Source: Saccharicrinis fermentans DSM 9555 = JCM 21142
Lineage (GTDB): Bacteria > Bacteroidota > Bacteroidia > Bacteroidales > Marinilabiliaceae
NCBI RefSeq assembly: GCF_000517085.1
Contig: NZ_KI912107.1
Span: forward strand, 4,709,980 to 4,773,979
DNA: 64,000 bases
Reading direction: 5' to 3'
Below, one piece after another: positions 27,433-35,870 of the stretch (its first letter is position 1; each line of letters begins with the position of its first letter). A model generated the notes under the pieces. It searched no databases, was not told the DNA's origin, and worked only from the letters and a program-made list of their open reading frames with translations. A program made the translations under genes and the position numbers.

Positions 27433-28500
27433 TTAAAACCCTCCGTTCATACTTCTCCGCCAATCATCAAATGATGAATTCATATTATTATAAAACTGCC
27501 TTAACGCATTTGGTTTGCTGTTATATTGGTTCCAAGCATTTTTAGAATAATCCAGAACTTCCATATATAGAAACATTCCCCCCATATTGAGGACTTATTG
27601 AACCTAAACCATTGATACCTGTATTTGTCCAAAATTGGTCTGTACTTATTGCACCACTTCTAAGGTCTCCAACTGTTCCAAATTCATTATACAAGAATAT
27701 TAGCATATTCCCACCTCGTATAGTTAGCTTTTTATTCTTCATATATTTTGGATTAACCCAAGTTGTTTTGCCTGTGTTTATATCTATGCTATACGGCAAT
27801 AAATCATCAAGATTTTCAGCAAGGGCTGCATTGTGTTTGCCTTCTAATACATTTCCAGCGAAATCAATTAATGGCGGCCCTATGGCATTTCCAGGGATAG
27901 TCCCAAGTCCATCGCCTTGCGATTGGGCATTCCTTTCAGAGTTAATCAATTTTAAATTTTGATTTAATCCGCCGATATTTCCAAATACAACGGGCAAAAT
28001 TTACTAATTTAGTTCTTGTTTCCCTTGTTTCTTGGGCGAGATTATTTTTAGCACTTACTACAAGGGTTGCTTCTTCAGCGTTATCGTTAATCGTAATGTT
28101 TATGGAACTATTATTTTGTGGAAGGGTCATGTACTGCCCATTTCCCATATTTAGTCTTTCTAAGAAAACTCCAAATACTGCGTTATTCTCATTTTTAAAA
28201 CAGTCATTTAAAATCAGTAAACTCCTTGGTTTCAAAAATATCGAAAGCCTTGTCTTTGAAGCTTTCTTATCAAAGACAGAAAAAACAGTAGTTTTTCTTG
28301 CAGCCACTATTTATGGTAATTGTTCCATCGCCATTGTCAGAGGTTATTTTGTTCATAATATCATCAGGGGTGATGTTATAGCTACGAGCAACTGCCTCTC
28401 GTGAATTATTCAAACACTGCACCCTTATATTAATATATTGATCCATGCCTGGTGGGACGAAGCGGGGAGGTTCAAAGATACGCATGTGTGGCGGAGCGAA
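27433..28500 (-). pseudogene. E7: T6SS tip effector, decayed (truncated head, MITE insertion, frameshifts)
   Basis: Read on the minus strand, the frame begins right after the I6 stop with ITFAPPHM, then FVPPGMDQ and AVARSYN, so only the second half of the shared N-domain is present. At 28308 a 154-base MITE interrupts it. Removing the MITE and one TATTTA copy restores the frame (GDGTITIN joined to MGNGQYMTLPQ). A further frame change lies near 28,000. The tip follows with NAQSQGDGLGTIPG. A C6 run (G6 on the coding strand, 27578-27583) causes an early stop. With one G fewer, the frame reads QYGGMFLYMEVLDYSKN and ends at 27433, 2 bases before I7. No toxin family is recognised. Confidence 0.7.
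28154..28307. mobile_element. MITE-like element copy 1 with TATTTA duplication
   Basis: 154 bases nearly identical to 37504-37656. It is flanked by TATTTA at 28148-28153 and 28308-28313. Its ends are related inverted repeats (GTCTTTCTAAGAAAAC against GTGGCTGCAAGAAAAA). There is no coding capacity of its own. It is inserted in effector remnant E7. Confidence 0.75.
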
Positions 28501-28512
28501 AGTTATACTATC

Positions 28513-28749
28513 TTATAGTCCCATCCATTTAATAATACCTATCATCAAAAGAATTGCTGCTGCTCCTATTAAAATGTCACCAAATTCACCTGAAGTTCGA
28601 TATAATAAATCATCATTTTGAGGATCTCTACCGTTCCATAGTGATTTAAAAGAGATGGTTTTCTTTTTTTTAAAAAATAAATAAATATTTAGTATAGTCC
28701 ATTTTGTTATTACACCAAAAAATCTAAATAATATCGCACCATAAATCAT
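28513..28749 (-). CDS. I6: small putative membrane immunity protein
   Basis: 78 residues with two hydrophobic helices at the ends (MIYGAILFRFFGVITKW and FGDILIGAAAILLMIGIIKW). It starts 11 bases after the stop of effector E6. Its own stop is directly followed by the headless frame of E7, so a second effector cassette is joined to its end. No family is recognised. The immunity role is inferred from position and topology. Confidence 0.5.
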   Translation of the reverse strand: MIYGAILFRFFGVITKWTILNIYLFFKKKKTISFKSLWNGRDPQNDDLLYRTSGEFGDILIGAAAILLMIGIIKWMGL

Positions 28750-28760
28750 ATTTGCAAATT

Positions 28761-29541
28761 TTAATCATTACTATAAAACAACAATGTACTAGGAGCAATC
28801 ATATCCCAGGTTGCATTAAATGAAGATGCTTCCTTTATGACTCCATTGTAAGAACGAATCTGTAGACCTCCAAATTTTGCTGAATTGACACCTGTACCTT
28901 TAAATAATTTATTAAATGTGCCTGCATTTAAAGCCTTGCTAGGTGTTCATAATGTACTAGCTCCCTTAGAAAAAGGAATTAGATTGGATATTGTATTAAT
29001 AAATACCTGAAGTAATTGTCTCGTCACCGATGGTTAATGCATTATTCAAATGTGAAGCTGAAGCATGTCCTATAGTTAGACATTGTATTGTCACATAAAA
29101 ATCATCAACTACACCATAGATGATTTTACCTATAAAAGTCTGTCCTATACTTGATTCTAAAAATTGGTCAAAAATATTTGGTTCATAAGGACGTATTTCT
29201 CCAGGGTTATAAGGAGGCCAATCATCGGTTACTGGTTTACTAGCCCTTTTATTTGTCTCATTTTTTACATCCACTTCCCCCTCCACAACTTTTTTATCTC
29301 CATAACTCATGACAACAGCCTCTTCAGAGGTGTCTATTATTTGGGCAATACCTTGAATAAACATATCCATGCCTGGCGGGACATAAGGAGACCCATTGCC
29401 ATATAAATGAACAGGTGCAATGACAAAATAATCGATATAGGCATAGCCTACTCCTTCAATAAAACCTTGATACATTTTATCGTGATTTTGTAAAGTGGTA
29501 AATTCTTCAGCGGTAATGTAGTTTTGTGTGTAATTTGCCAT
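28761..29541 (-). pseudogene. E6: T6SS tip effector with complete N-domain, disrupted C-terminus
   Basis: Starts at the ATG at 29541, 2 bases after the stop of an hcp fragment. The N-domain is complete: NYITAEEFTTLQ, GFIEGVGYAYIDY, YVPPGMDMFIQG and EEAVVMSYGDKKVVEGE. The frame runs 181 residues to a TAA at 28996. The true tip appears to continue in another frame (NTISNLIPFSKGAS), meets a TGA, then GTGVNSAKFGGLQIRSYNG and ends at 28761, 11 bases before I6. At least one frameshift and one stop therefore separate head and tip. Toxin activity unknown. This is the only array member besides E1 that keeps the full head and an hcp junction. Confidence 0.7.
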
Positions 29542-29543
29542 AG

Positions 29544-29634
29544 TTATTCAGCCCAATGGTTATCAAAACTGATGCCGTTTAAATTTATTTCTTCCGGTGC
29601 AATGGTTAAAGCAGAAGACAAACCTCCACCTGAT
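29544..29634 (-). pseudogene. hcp (tssD) 3' fragment
   Basis: About 30 codons: [19 protein letters not shown] then SFDNHWAE-stop. This is the end of an Hcp protein very close to the one at 41947-42354 (TISPEEISINGFSFDNHWVE). Nothing upstream of it is hcp-like. It shows that the duplicated block included the hcp-effector junction. Confidence 0.85.
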
Positions 29635-29640
29635 GAGTCT

Positions 29641-30082
29641 AAAATGTTTATTATTTAACTTTATTAATTTTTTAATATTGCTACATATAAATACAAAAAT
29701 CTTTCAGGATCGCTATTCAAAGATTTTTTAACAGTATGAAGGCTTATTTACTATGACTTAGCCAGAGGTATACACTGAAGGCATTATTGCATTTAATGAT
29801 ATGGTGAGATTAGAAAAATAAAAATCATACACTACTTACAATAAACAAAAAGAGAAAAAGTACTTCAACCAACACAAGCCAAAGAACGAACTTTGCTGTG
29901 TAATAAAGGACTCGATAGATATATTTTTCATTTATAAATTTCCTAAATCTTACTACCTCTATAATACTTGTTCGAAAATACGTAATAGGATATCCTTTAT
30001 GTAATAATATTTTTTTATAAAACTAATACCTAGAATAGGTAACGAAGTAGAAACGAAATTAAACATGTAATTATTGCCAACA
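29641..30082. other. Non-coding stretch between hcp fragment and I5
   Basis: No ORF of note. A short open tail on the minus strand (SLNSDPERFLYLYVAILKN-stop, ending near 29,660) could be the end of an unknown gene. Otherwise AT-rich sequence with no recognised repeat or RNA. Confidence 0.4.
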
Positions 30083-30460
30083 TCAAAAGATATAAGGGTC
30101 AAAACCAGGATAATGGTCAAAACCTGAAGCATAAAAAAGGTACAAATATCTTATTACCCATATTAAAACTATTAGTTCAAAGATTAACAATCCTTTAATT
30201 AGTCTTTTCTGTTTTTTAATTAAGGCTAATATTGAAAATATTAGATAAGTAATTATCATACCTATTTTCAACAGACTCCATCCAACATAACAAGACACAC
30301 TCCTAAACATCCAATGAGGTGCATCTTCTGCAATCTGGTAAACATTTAAATAATCAGTGGTATTTTTACTCAGGGAGACTATATCTGCTAATATTACTAG
30401 CCCTACAAAAAGGGCTAGTAATATTCCTACAATGATTTTTATCTTAACTATTCTTCTCAT
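30083..30460 (-). CDS. I5: putative immunity protein for the Tlde1-like effector
   Basis: 125 residues with three or four hydrophobic helices (KIIVGILLALFVGLVILADIV, IGMIITYLIFSILALI, GLLIFELIVLIWVI). The ATG overlaps the E5 stop (TAATG), implying translational coupling. No family is recognised. Since E5 looks like a periplasmic peptidoglycan-modifying enzyme, an inner-membrane immunity protein with periplasmic loops would make sense (inference). Confidence 0.6.
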   Translation of the reverse strand: MRRIVKIKIIVGILLALFVGLVILADIVSLSKNTTDYLNVYQIAEDAPHWMFRSVSCYVGWSLLKIGMIITYLIFSILALIKKQKRLIKGLLIFELIVLIWVIRYLYLFYASGFDHYPGFDPYIF

Positions 30461-31047
30461 TAATACCTGACTTTTAACATTATCATACCATTTCCTCCTG
30501 GCGTACTTTGTAAATTATTGAAGAACGGTACGACATTCCCAACTAAATCAATACACCCTGCACTACCTAGTTCATAGCCTCCATGTATAGAGAAACCACC
30601 TCTTCCGTCGGTATTGATTTTAGTCAAAGGAGTAATCCAAGCCCTTTGTTCTCCCCATGCAAAAGATCCTCCTGGCCAACCTCCAACCTGAGCTAATCCT
30701 ATAAGTCCATCAAGTGTTGACATCGTTTGTATTTTACTACCATTAATAAAGTACGTTCCCTCTGGAATTGGACCAATTTTTTCCATTTTTTGGCGAGCTA
30801 CAGAATAATCAAATGTCCCATCTTCCAATGGTCTCCCTGAATATGCCTTAGTGCTATATGTCTCATTTCCGTTATGGTAAATTGTCAATTGATTTCCATC
30901 AAAAGTTAATGTTGGAAACTTACCCCCTTGCAATCTGGCACCTTCCTCTTCTTCCCCCTCTACAACTTTTTTATCTCCATAACTCAATTTTATGATTTCC
31001 TCAGAGCTGTCGATACATTGCATCCACCCTATAATAAATTGATCCAT
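30460..31047 (-). CDS. E5: Tlde1-type (DUF2778) L,D-transpeptidase-like T6SS effector, headless
   Basis: 195 residues from the first ATG (MDQFIIGWMQ). The frame extends upstream through PLPLRYVPPG to a stop, so the first half of the N-domain is missing. The remaining N-domain reads CIDSSEEIIKLSYGDKK. The tip has NQLTIYHNG, KAYSGRP, GPIPEGTYFI and the catalytic pattern FSIHGGYELGSAGCIDL with His about 155 and Cys about 165. This is the S-x-H-G ... S-x-G-C layout of YkuD-related DUF2778/Tlde1 proteins, which cut or exchange D-amino acids in peptidoglycan in the target periplasm (family knowledge). The toxin domain looks intact, but the head that probably docks it on the secretion apparatus is incomplete. 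Confidence 0.75.
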   Translation of the reverse strand: MDQFIIGWMQCIDSSEEIIKLSYGDKKVVEGEEEEGARLQGGKFPTLTFDGNQLTIYHNGNETYSTKAYSGRPLEDGTFDYSVARQKMEKIGPIPEGTYFINGSKIQTMSTLDGLIGLAQVGGWPGGSFAWGEQRAWITPLTKINTDGRGGFSIHGGYELGSAGCIDLVGNVVPFFNNLQSTPGGNGMIMLKVRY

Positions 31048-31147
31048 GCCAGGAGGGACGTAGCGGAGTGGGAGAGGGATATATTAAAAATGCTTTGTAT
31101 TTTTGAACTTTAAGATAATCGCATAGCTCCGCCCTTTCAGTCCCTAT

Positions 31148-31336
31148 TTATCTTGTTTTTAAAATGGAGGCTGTTTACTAGGTTTACAAAAATAGTATTT
31201 TTTTATTTTTAGAGGTAAAACTTTTAAAGTTACCCAGCAATAACGCAGGCTTTTGATTTACAGGACTTCGGAAAATCAAGTGTAAGGGATTAAAATTCCC
31301 CTACCTTTTTTCTCTGGCAATATTGTAAGCTATTAA
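31148..31336. repeat. Framing repeat R, copy 1
   Basis: About 190 bases (ATGGAGGCTGTTTACTAGG, AGTTACCCAGCAATAACGC, ACTTCGGAAAATCAAGTG) repeated at 34905-35126 and 37663-37867. Each copy lies upstream of a headless effector on the minus strand. No coding frame. Confidence 0.85.
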
Positions 31337-32105
31337 TTACAATGTTTTTGTTAATCTGAACAAGAAGAACTTTAGATCAACAACACCTCTGAATTGCCTT
31401 CTGAAATCCATTACTATTGTATTGAAAGATTCTGCTGCAGCATTGGTACTTCTGTTATCTAATTGAGAGCAATGTTTCTAACTTATATGACATATATCTT
31501 GCTCCTTAAATTTCTATATATGTTCTTTTTACTCGGGGAGGTTAAACTTTCAAAGGCCCTCATGATCAGGCTTCGCCGAATTATCATTGCCATAAAAAGA
31601 ACCAAAAAGGTCTAGAACAATAGATCGCTATCAGCCCTACATCAACTTCCCTTTCCGTCCAGCGCACTACCACCTCAAGTGCGCCCAGAAACCCGGATGA
31701 TGTATTAGAACTTCGTTATGAGCGTTGAAATGGCAATAAAAGAAGGCTTTTCTGAGACGAGGCATAGCACCAGCTATGGTGAGTTGAAGAAAAGTAACGA
31801 AGTGACTTCTTTTGAAGCCATTTCAACGTGTAATAGATTTTCTAATGCATTTTCCGGGTTGTAGCCTCTCGCCAACGCCGGCCCCGGGGCTATTGTTCTG
31901 GCCAACCCTGCGGTCGTTATATTGGGTTGGGTATTTAAATGAGAATTACTCATTAGTTGAAAATAATCTAATATTCCTTCTGGTAAAAATAGAGCCAGTA
32001 GCTCCGATGATAATTCTTCTTTCACAATTTATTTTATCCGTTTCTATTTAATAGCTAAATAAATACTTTTTTTATCAGACCCAACTTTTGTGCGTGATCC
32101 GAGTT
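31337..32105 (-). mobile_element. ISAon1-family element, internally deleted, copy C
   Basis: Minus strand. The left end (about 32,105) has GCACAAAAGTTGGGTCTG. A small frame at 31774-32025 begins KEELSSELLALFLPEGILDY, the N-terminus of ISAon1-family transposases, then runs into GC-rich unrelated sequence. The right end, 31337-31454, encodes DNRSTNAAAESFN, DFRRQFRGVVDLKFF and LFRLTKTL-stop, the transposase C-terminus. The DDE core is missing. It is the most complete of four copies in the window and could only move in trans. Confidence 0.75.
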
Positions 32106-32144
32106 ATAGCCTCTTTCTAAAAACAATTTTATTTTATCCGTTTC

Positions 32145-32433
32145 GGTTTAGTGATTCTGGTGGTGCTTGGACTTGATGCGCTGCTGATTCAATTGGGTTA
32201 ATTAATTCCGTTGCTTTCTTTAAAGCCTCGTATTTGCTACATTTTTCTTTTAATTGATAAACTTTATTGTATCGCCATTGGCTTTGCAACCAAAAGAATT
32301 TAATATATTTTTAGGCTTGGTTTTTTTCTTCATGGAATGGACATTTAAGCATGTTGTTTCGGATGGCTTGTAAATCGTAGTGTTTTAGTACTGTTTCGAT
32401 GCTTAATCGCTGCTTTATTTCTTGGATTTCCAT
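32145..32433 (-). pseudogene. CHC2/toprim DNA primase remnant
   Basis: Minus strand from ATG 32433: MEIQEIKQRLSIETVLKHYD, then LKCPFHEEKNQA-stop. This is the start of the short primase-like proteins found on Bacteroidota mobile elements (zinc-ribbon CPFH). After a frame change the second zinc half continues as SFGCKANGDTIKFI, then KEKCSKYEALKKATELI. Frameshifted and truncated, with no toprim domain. It marks an old mobile element. Confidence 0.7.
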
Positions 32434-32602
32434 GCTATAAAAATTTATTGAAAGAAGTTTCAGATACCTTATTCGGGACAAAGATGTATTATAAAATACC
32501 GAGAGCAACGTTTTTAGTATTTTTATTTACCTTTTAGAGTATCTATATTTACGTAATACTTTGTAGTTATAGAGTGATTAGATACCTAAAAAGATATGCA
32601 TC

Positions 32603-32947
32603 ATGTCAATATTTGGTAAAAAACCTAGAGAATGCAGGGAAGCCAAAGGACTTTCACAAAAGGAACTGGCAAAGCTTCTTAATACTTATTATTCTGTAAT
32701 AGGTAAATATGAGCGTGATGAGATGCAGCCAAGCATTGAAGCTGCCAAAAAAATAGCAAAACTGGTTAGTACAACCGTAGGTTATTTATTGGGAGAGACT
32801 GACGAGGAAAATATTTTAAAAGACCCTGAGATGCTTAAACGCCTCCATGAAATTGAGAAGATGGATAATGAGGATAGAGGTATTATTCTTAAAGTCTTGG
32901 ACGGGTTTATTAAATCTGTGAAGCTTAAAAATATTGCTGCGTTATAA
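32603..32947 (+). CDS. XRE-family transcriptional regulator
   Basis: 114 residues. The N-terminal Cro/C1-type HTH covers about residues 8-62: CREAKGLSQKELAKLLNTYY and IGKYERDEMQPSIEAAKKIA. A helical tail follows (EMLKRLHEIEKMDNEDRGII). It ends NIAAL like the XRE fragments at 26969, 35161 and 40521 in this array and is the only complete member. It probably binds an operator as a dimer. Its target is unknown, but the repeated placement of relatives opposite effector/immunity cassettes suggests a link with the array. It lies upstream of the CPBP protease gene on the same strand. Confidence 0.88.
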   Translation: MSIFGKKPRECREAKGLSQKELAKLLNTYYSVIGKYERDEMQPSIEAAKKIAKLVSTTVGYLLGETDEENILKDPEMLKRLHEIEKMDNEDRGIILKVLDGFIKSVKLKNIAAL

Positions 32948-33067
32948 ATAATAGTATGTAATTTTACGATATGATACAAAGAGCCCCAACTTTATAATTG
33001 TAACTTTTGTATTTTATTTCCTCAATGATTATTTCATGGATACACAGGCTTAAATTCACAACAATTG

Positions 33068-33811
33068 ATGAGACAAACCACAGTTAAAAGTTACATTTAC
33101 TTTTTAAAGCATCCCAACTATAATTCATGCGACCAAAGTGTTCCTCAGAAGATTAAAGAGTTAATTAAATTATATCTAATTACTTTAGGTTTAATATTTT
33201 TATCTGGGATATTTATTGAGCTTTTTATAATACTAGATGTATTTGGAGAATATTCTCAAGAAATCTCAAAAGTTCCTGAATTCACGAGCAAAAACAACAC
33301 CTATATTTATGTTTTGATAGCAATGATATGTGGCCCAGTATTTGAAGAATTTATGTTCCGACTATTATTGACGAAATACAATAGAAAGTTCATTATAATT
33401 TCACTATCCTTAATTATCGGATATTTTATAACTCAAATCTTCAATAGTTACCTTCTTGCTATAAGCTCAGTATTTATATATAGCATTATGACATATGGTT
33501 ACCCTGTCATTTTTGCACTTCCACTCTTTATAATGCTAAATAGAATAAAATTTGACTTTGAGAAAATATGGATTAAAAACCATCCAATAATTTTTTATTC
33601 TATGACATTATTTTTTGCAATTGTGCATATGCAAACATTAACTATGAGCAATGAGCATTATCTATTTCTACCTATATTAATGCTACCTTTTATAGTACTA
33701 AGTATCTCATTGGGGTACATTCGTATTAAACTAGGTATTTTATATGCAATCATATTCCACTTTTTAATTAACCTTCCTGCATTAATTGGAATATTAATAA
33801 GGGCTAGTTAG
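33068..33811 (+). CDS. CPBP-family intramembrane metalloprotease
   Basis: 247 residues from the ATG at 33068. Around eight hydrophobic helices. The CPBP/CAAX protease motifs are present in order: GPVFEEFMFRLLL (EExxxR, about residue 95), FFAIVHMQT (FxxxH, about 180) and IIFHFLINLP (HxxxN, near 235). These provide the glutamate and histidine catalytic/metal ligands. Bacterial CPBP proteases process prenylated or bacteriocin-type peptides, and several act as self-immunity factors (family knowledge). It faces the I4 gene convergently with an 11-base gap. It may act as an accessory immunity factor in the array (inference). Confidence 0.85.
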   Translation: MRQTTVKSYIYFLKHPNYNSCDQSVPQKIKELIKLYLITLGLIFLSGIFIELFIILDVFGEYSQEISKVPEFTSKNNTYIYVLIAMICGPVFEEFMFRLLLTKYNRKFIIISLSLIIGYFITQIFNSYLLAISSVFIYSIMTYGYPVIFALPLFIMLNRIKFDFEKIWIKNHPIIFYSMTLFFAIVHMQTLTMSNEHYLFLPILMLPFIVLSISLGYIRIKLGILYAIIFHFLINLPALIGILIRAS

Positions 33812-33822
33812 TAGGTAAAAAG

Positions 33823-34263
33823 TCACTTGTCTTTTTCTATAAGTGATTTTACAAAAAAACTTGCAACACAATAACGTATTATTATTAGAATAAATAACAT
33901 TAGGGCTAAGAAAAAAGACGCACCTATAAACGATAAATCTAGCATGAAGCAAAATAAAAGCGATACTAAAGTCAATGCAATACCATAAAATAACAAACCC
34001 TTAATCGAAGAAATGTGTGCATATATTAGTATATGCGCACATTCTTTCTCAATTCTGATATTTCCCTGATTTAAAACAGAAACTTTCTTAAAAAAATAAT
34101 CCCAACCAAACGAACCTACTCCTGATATAATTTTAGAATAATAAACATGACTTGACGTCTTTGAATACAACTCATAACCTTTTATTTTTAATGCTCTTTG
34201 GATGTTTTCACAAACCCCATTTGCGTCTTGAGAAGTTCCTTTCTGTTTTAGGATAATAATCAT
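33823..34263 (-). CDS. I4: putative immunity protein with two membrane helices
   Basis: 146 residues. The N-terminal half is soluble (GVCENIQRALKIKGYELYSK), the C-terminal half holds two hydrophobic helices (IKGLLFYGIALTLVSLLFC, IGASFFLALMLFILIIIRY). The ATG follows the stop of the restored E4 frame by one base. No family is recognised. The immunity role is inferred from position. The gene itself is open. Confidence 0.55.
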   Translation of the reverse strand: MIIILKQKGTSQDANGVCENIQRALKIKGYELYSKTSSHVYYSKIISGVGSFGWDYFFKKVSVLNQGNIRIEKECAHILIYAHISSIKGLLFYGIALTLVSLLFCFMLDLSFIGASFFLALMLFILIIIRYCVASFFVKSLIEKDK

Positions 34264-34264
34264 A

Positions 34265-34811
34265 CTAATGTATTTCTTGTGGACGCAACGGGCCTTGATA
34301 TATAGGAGGGCCTGGAGGTAGAAAAAATAACAACCCAGTAAACCTATCTATCGCAAATTCAAAACCGCCATAAATAAGGGCTCCTGTTGCATCGATAGTT
34401 TTGTTCAAAACCATCTGATTTCTTTCTTTTCTGGCTATATTAACTTCCACCTTTAAATAATTTAATGCGTGTTGCACTCGCATTTTTTTTCATCTCAGGA
34501 GTGTTGTTTATTGCTCTTTCATATGCTTCAAAAGTATCAAAATTACTAGGCGACAGAGGGTTGTTTCGCTTCATTCCTTGTTCATCTCTAAACATTTCAT
34601 CAGCACTATAGACTGTCATTCCATTTTCTGCGGGATTATATATGTTACCCCCGTCCGATGTAGCACCTTCCCCTACCTCCACACCAACCGGCTCTTTATC
34701 TCCATAACTCATTTTTATGATTTCCTCAGAGCTGTCGATACATTGCATCCACCCTATAATAAATTGATCCATGCCAGGAGGGACGTAGCGGAGTGGTACA
34801 GAAATATCCAT
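34265..34811 (-). pseudogene. E4: T6SS tip effector, headless and frameshifted at an A8 tract
   Basis: Begins inside the N-domain (AFTPPHMDISVPLRYVPPGM, then IIKMSYGDKEPVGVEVGEG). The tip starts TSDGGNIYNPAENG and runs through FDTFEAYERAINNTPEMKK to an A8 tract (T8 at 34483-34490). In the reading frame as given it stops at 34440. With one A fewer it continues MRVQHALNYLKVEVNIARKE and ends at 34265, one base before I4, so the longer frame is the ancestral one. No toxin family is recognised. The end carries a proline-rich FFLPPGPPIYQGPLRP tail. Confidence 0.7.
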
Positions 34812-34904
34812 ATGGGGTGGGGTGAAGGCTATGCTGGTTACGCATTGTATTTTTGAGCTTTACTATATTGCACAGCTCCGCCCTTTCAGTCCCGATTTAT
34901 TTTG

Positions 34905-35126
34905 TTTTTAAAAATGGAGGCTGCTGGCTAAGTTTACAAAAATAGTATTTTTTTATTTTTAGAGGTAAAACTTTTAAAGTTACCCAGCAATAACGCAGGC
35001 TTTTGATTTACAGGACTTCGGAAAATCAAGTGTAAGTGATTAGTCATTATGCACCATATATAAATTTCCATACCTTTTTTCTCTAGCAATATTGTAAGCT
35101 ATTAATTACAATGTTTTTGTATTCGT
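34905..35126. repeat. Framing repeat R, copy 2
   Basis: Matches 31148-31336 and 37663-37867 over the GGAGGCTG to AATCAAGTGTAAG core. It extends right into GCAATATTGTAAGCTATTAA and then straight into an XRE gene fragment. The same right-hand junction sequence recurs at 26,713-26,790. Confidence 0.85.
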
Positions 35127-35160
35127 TTCTGCTTAATACATTTAAGCACTCTACTACTAC

Positions 35161-35426
35161 AAACTAGAAAATGGGCAACGTGAGATTTCCGTTGCTGCTC
35201 TTGATAAAATTGCTGCGTTTTTTAATATTATACTTGACGAACTGGTTCACTTAGGCGAAGATATTCCCAAAGAGATAAGCATTGAGGATAAAACTACGGT
35301 TGAGCAAATAAAGCTTATTCAGGAACTCGACTAGGAAGAAAAAAACATGGTCTTTAAAATGATTGATACTTTCTTAACAAAAAAAAGTTTAAAGACTTCT
35401 TTAATAAAAATATTGCTGCGCTATAA
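35161..35426 (+). pseudogene. XRE regulator fragment with stop and frameshift
   Basis: Opens at KLENGQREISVAALDKIAAF and follows the regulator at 40521-40823 closely (ELVHLGEDIPKEISIEDKTT). An in-frame TAG stands at 35332-35334 where the other copy has CAG (LDQEEKN). A later A-run shifts the frame before the NIAAL end. The HTH start is missing. Confidence 0.8.
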
Positions 35427-35430
35427 AAGT

Positions 35431-35455
35431 AAAAAGCCCGATTGCTCGGGCTTCC
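35431..35455. terminator. Bidirectional terminator after XRE fragment
   Basis: AAAAAGCCCGA and TCGGGCTT form a stem around TTGC. It lies just past I3 on the minus strand and past the XRE fragment on the plus strand, the same arrangement as at 40828. Confidence 0.75.
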
Positions 35456-35467
35456 TTTACTTTAATC

Positions 35468-35860
35468 TTATTTCAGTTTTCTATAATATAGATTTTCTTC
35501 TGAGGCATATATCAACCTTATTTCATTTTCTATATTTTTAACTTTCGGAATCCAAAAACCTGGCACATCACCACCTTGTTCATTGTAAAAAATAAAATCA
35601 TCAAAAACAACCTCTCTTAGTTTAGAATCAAACTTCCAAGTTCCTTCATTTCTATATATAGTCCCTTTTGTTGTTTGATGCGTATGTATGTAACTACTAT
35701 CCTTCAACAATTGGATAGTATCTATATAATTCTCTTTATTATATCCATATGTACCGTATAGTTGATGTATTCCGACATTATTATTTGAGCAAGCCATGCT
35801 AAATAATAAAACCAAACTATATATTGTATTCATCCTTATATTATCAATTAAATATTTCAT
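35468..35860 (-). CDS. I3: putative lipoprotein immunity protein
   Basis: About 130 residues from the ATG at 35860 (an ATG nine codons later also fits). The signal ends in a lipobox (SLVLLFSMACSNNN). The mature part is small and rich in beta-strand pattern (GTYGYNKENYIDTIQLL, GTWKFDSKLREVVFDDF), similar to lipocalin-like domains. It begins 10 bases after the stop of the E3 tip. A periplasmic lipoprotein is a plausible guard against a toxin acting in the periplasm (inference). Confidence 0.6.
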   Translation of the reverse strand: MKYLIDNIRMNTIYSLVLLFSMACSNNNVGIHQLYGTYGYNKENYIDTIQLLKDSSYIHTHQTTKGTIYRNEGTWKFDSKLREVVFDDFIFYNEQGGDVPGFWIPKVKNIENEIRLIYASEENLYYRKLK

Positions 35861-35870
35861 GTAGTATTTT

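Noticed and set aside
27942-28307. A 121-codon frame covering the MITE and part of E7
   Set aside because: It starts inside the mobile element at a GTG and reads through into the E7 remnant; the frame is explained by the insertion and not by a separate gene.
31774-32025. An 83-codon frame read as a small protein
   Set aside because: Its first 20 residues are the start of an ISAon1 transposase and the rest is unrelated sequence; treated as part of IS copy C.
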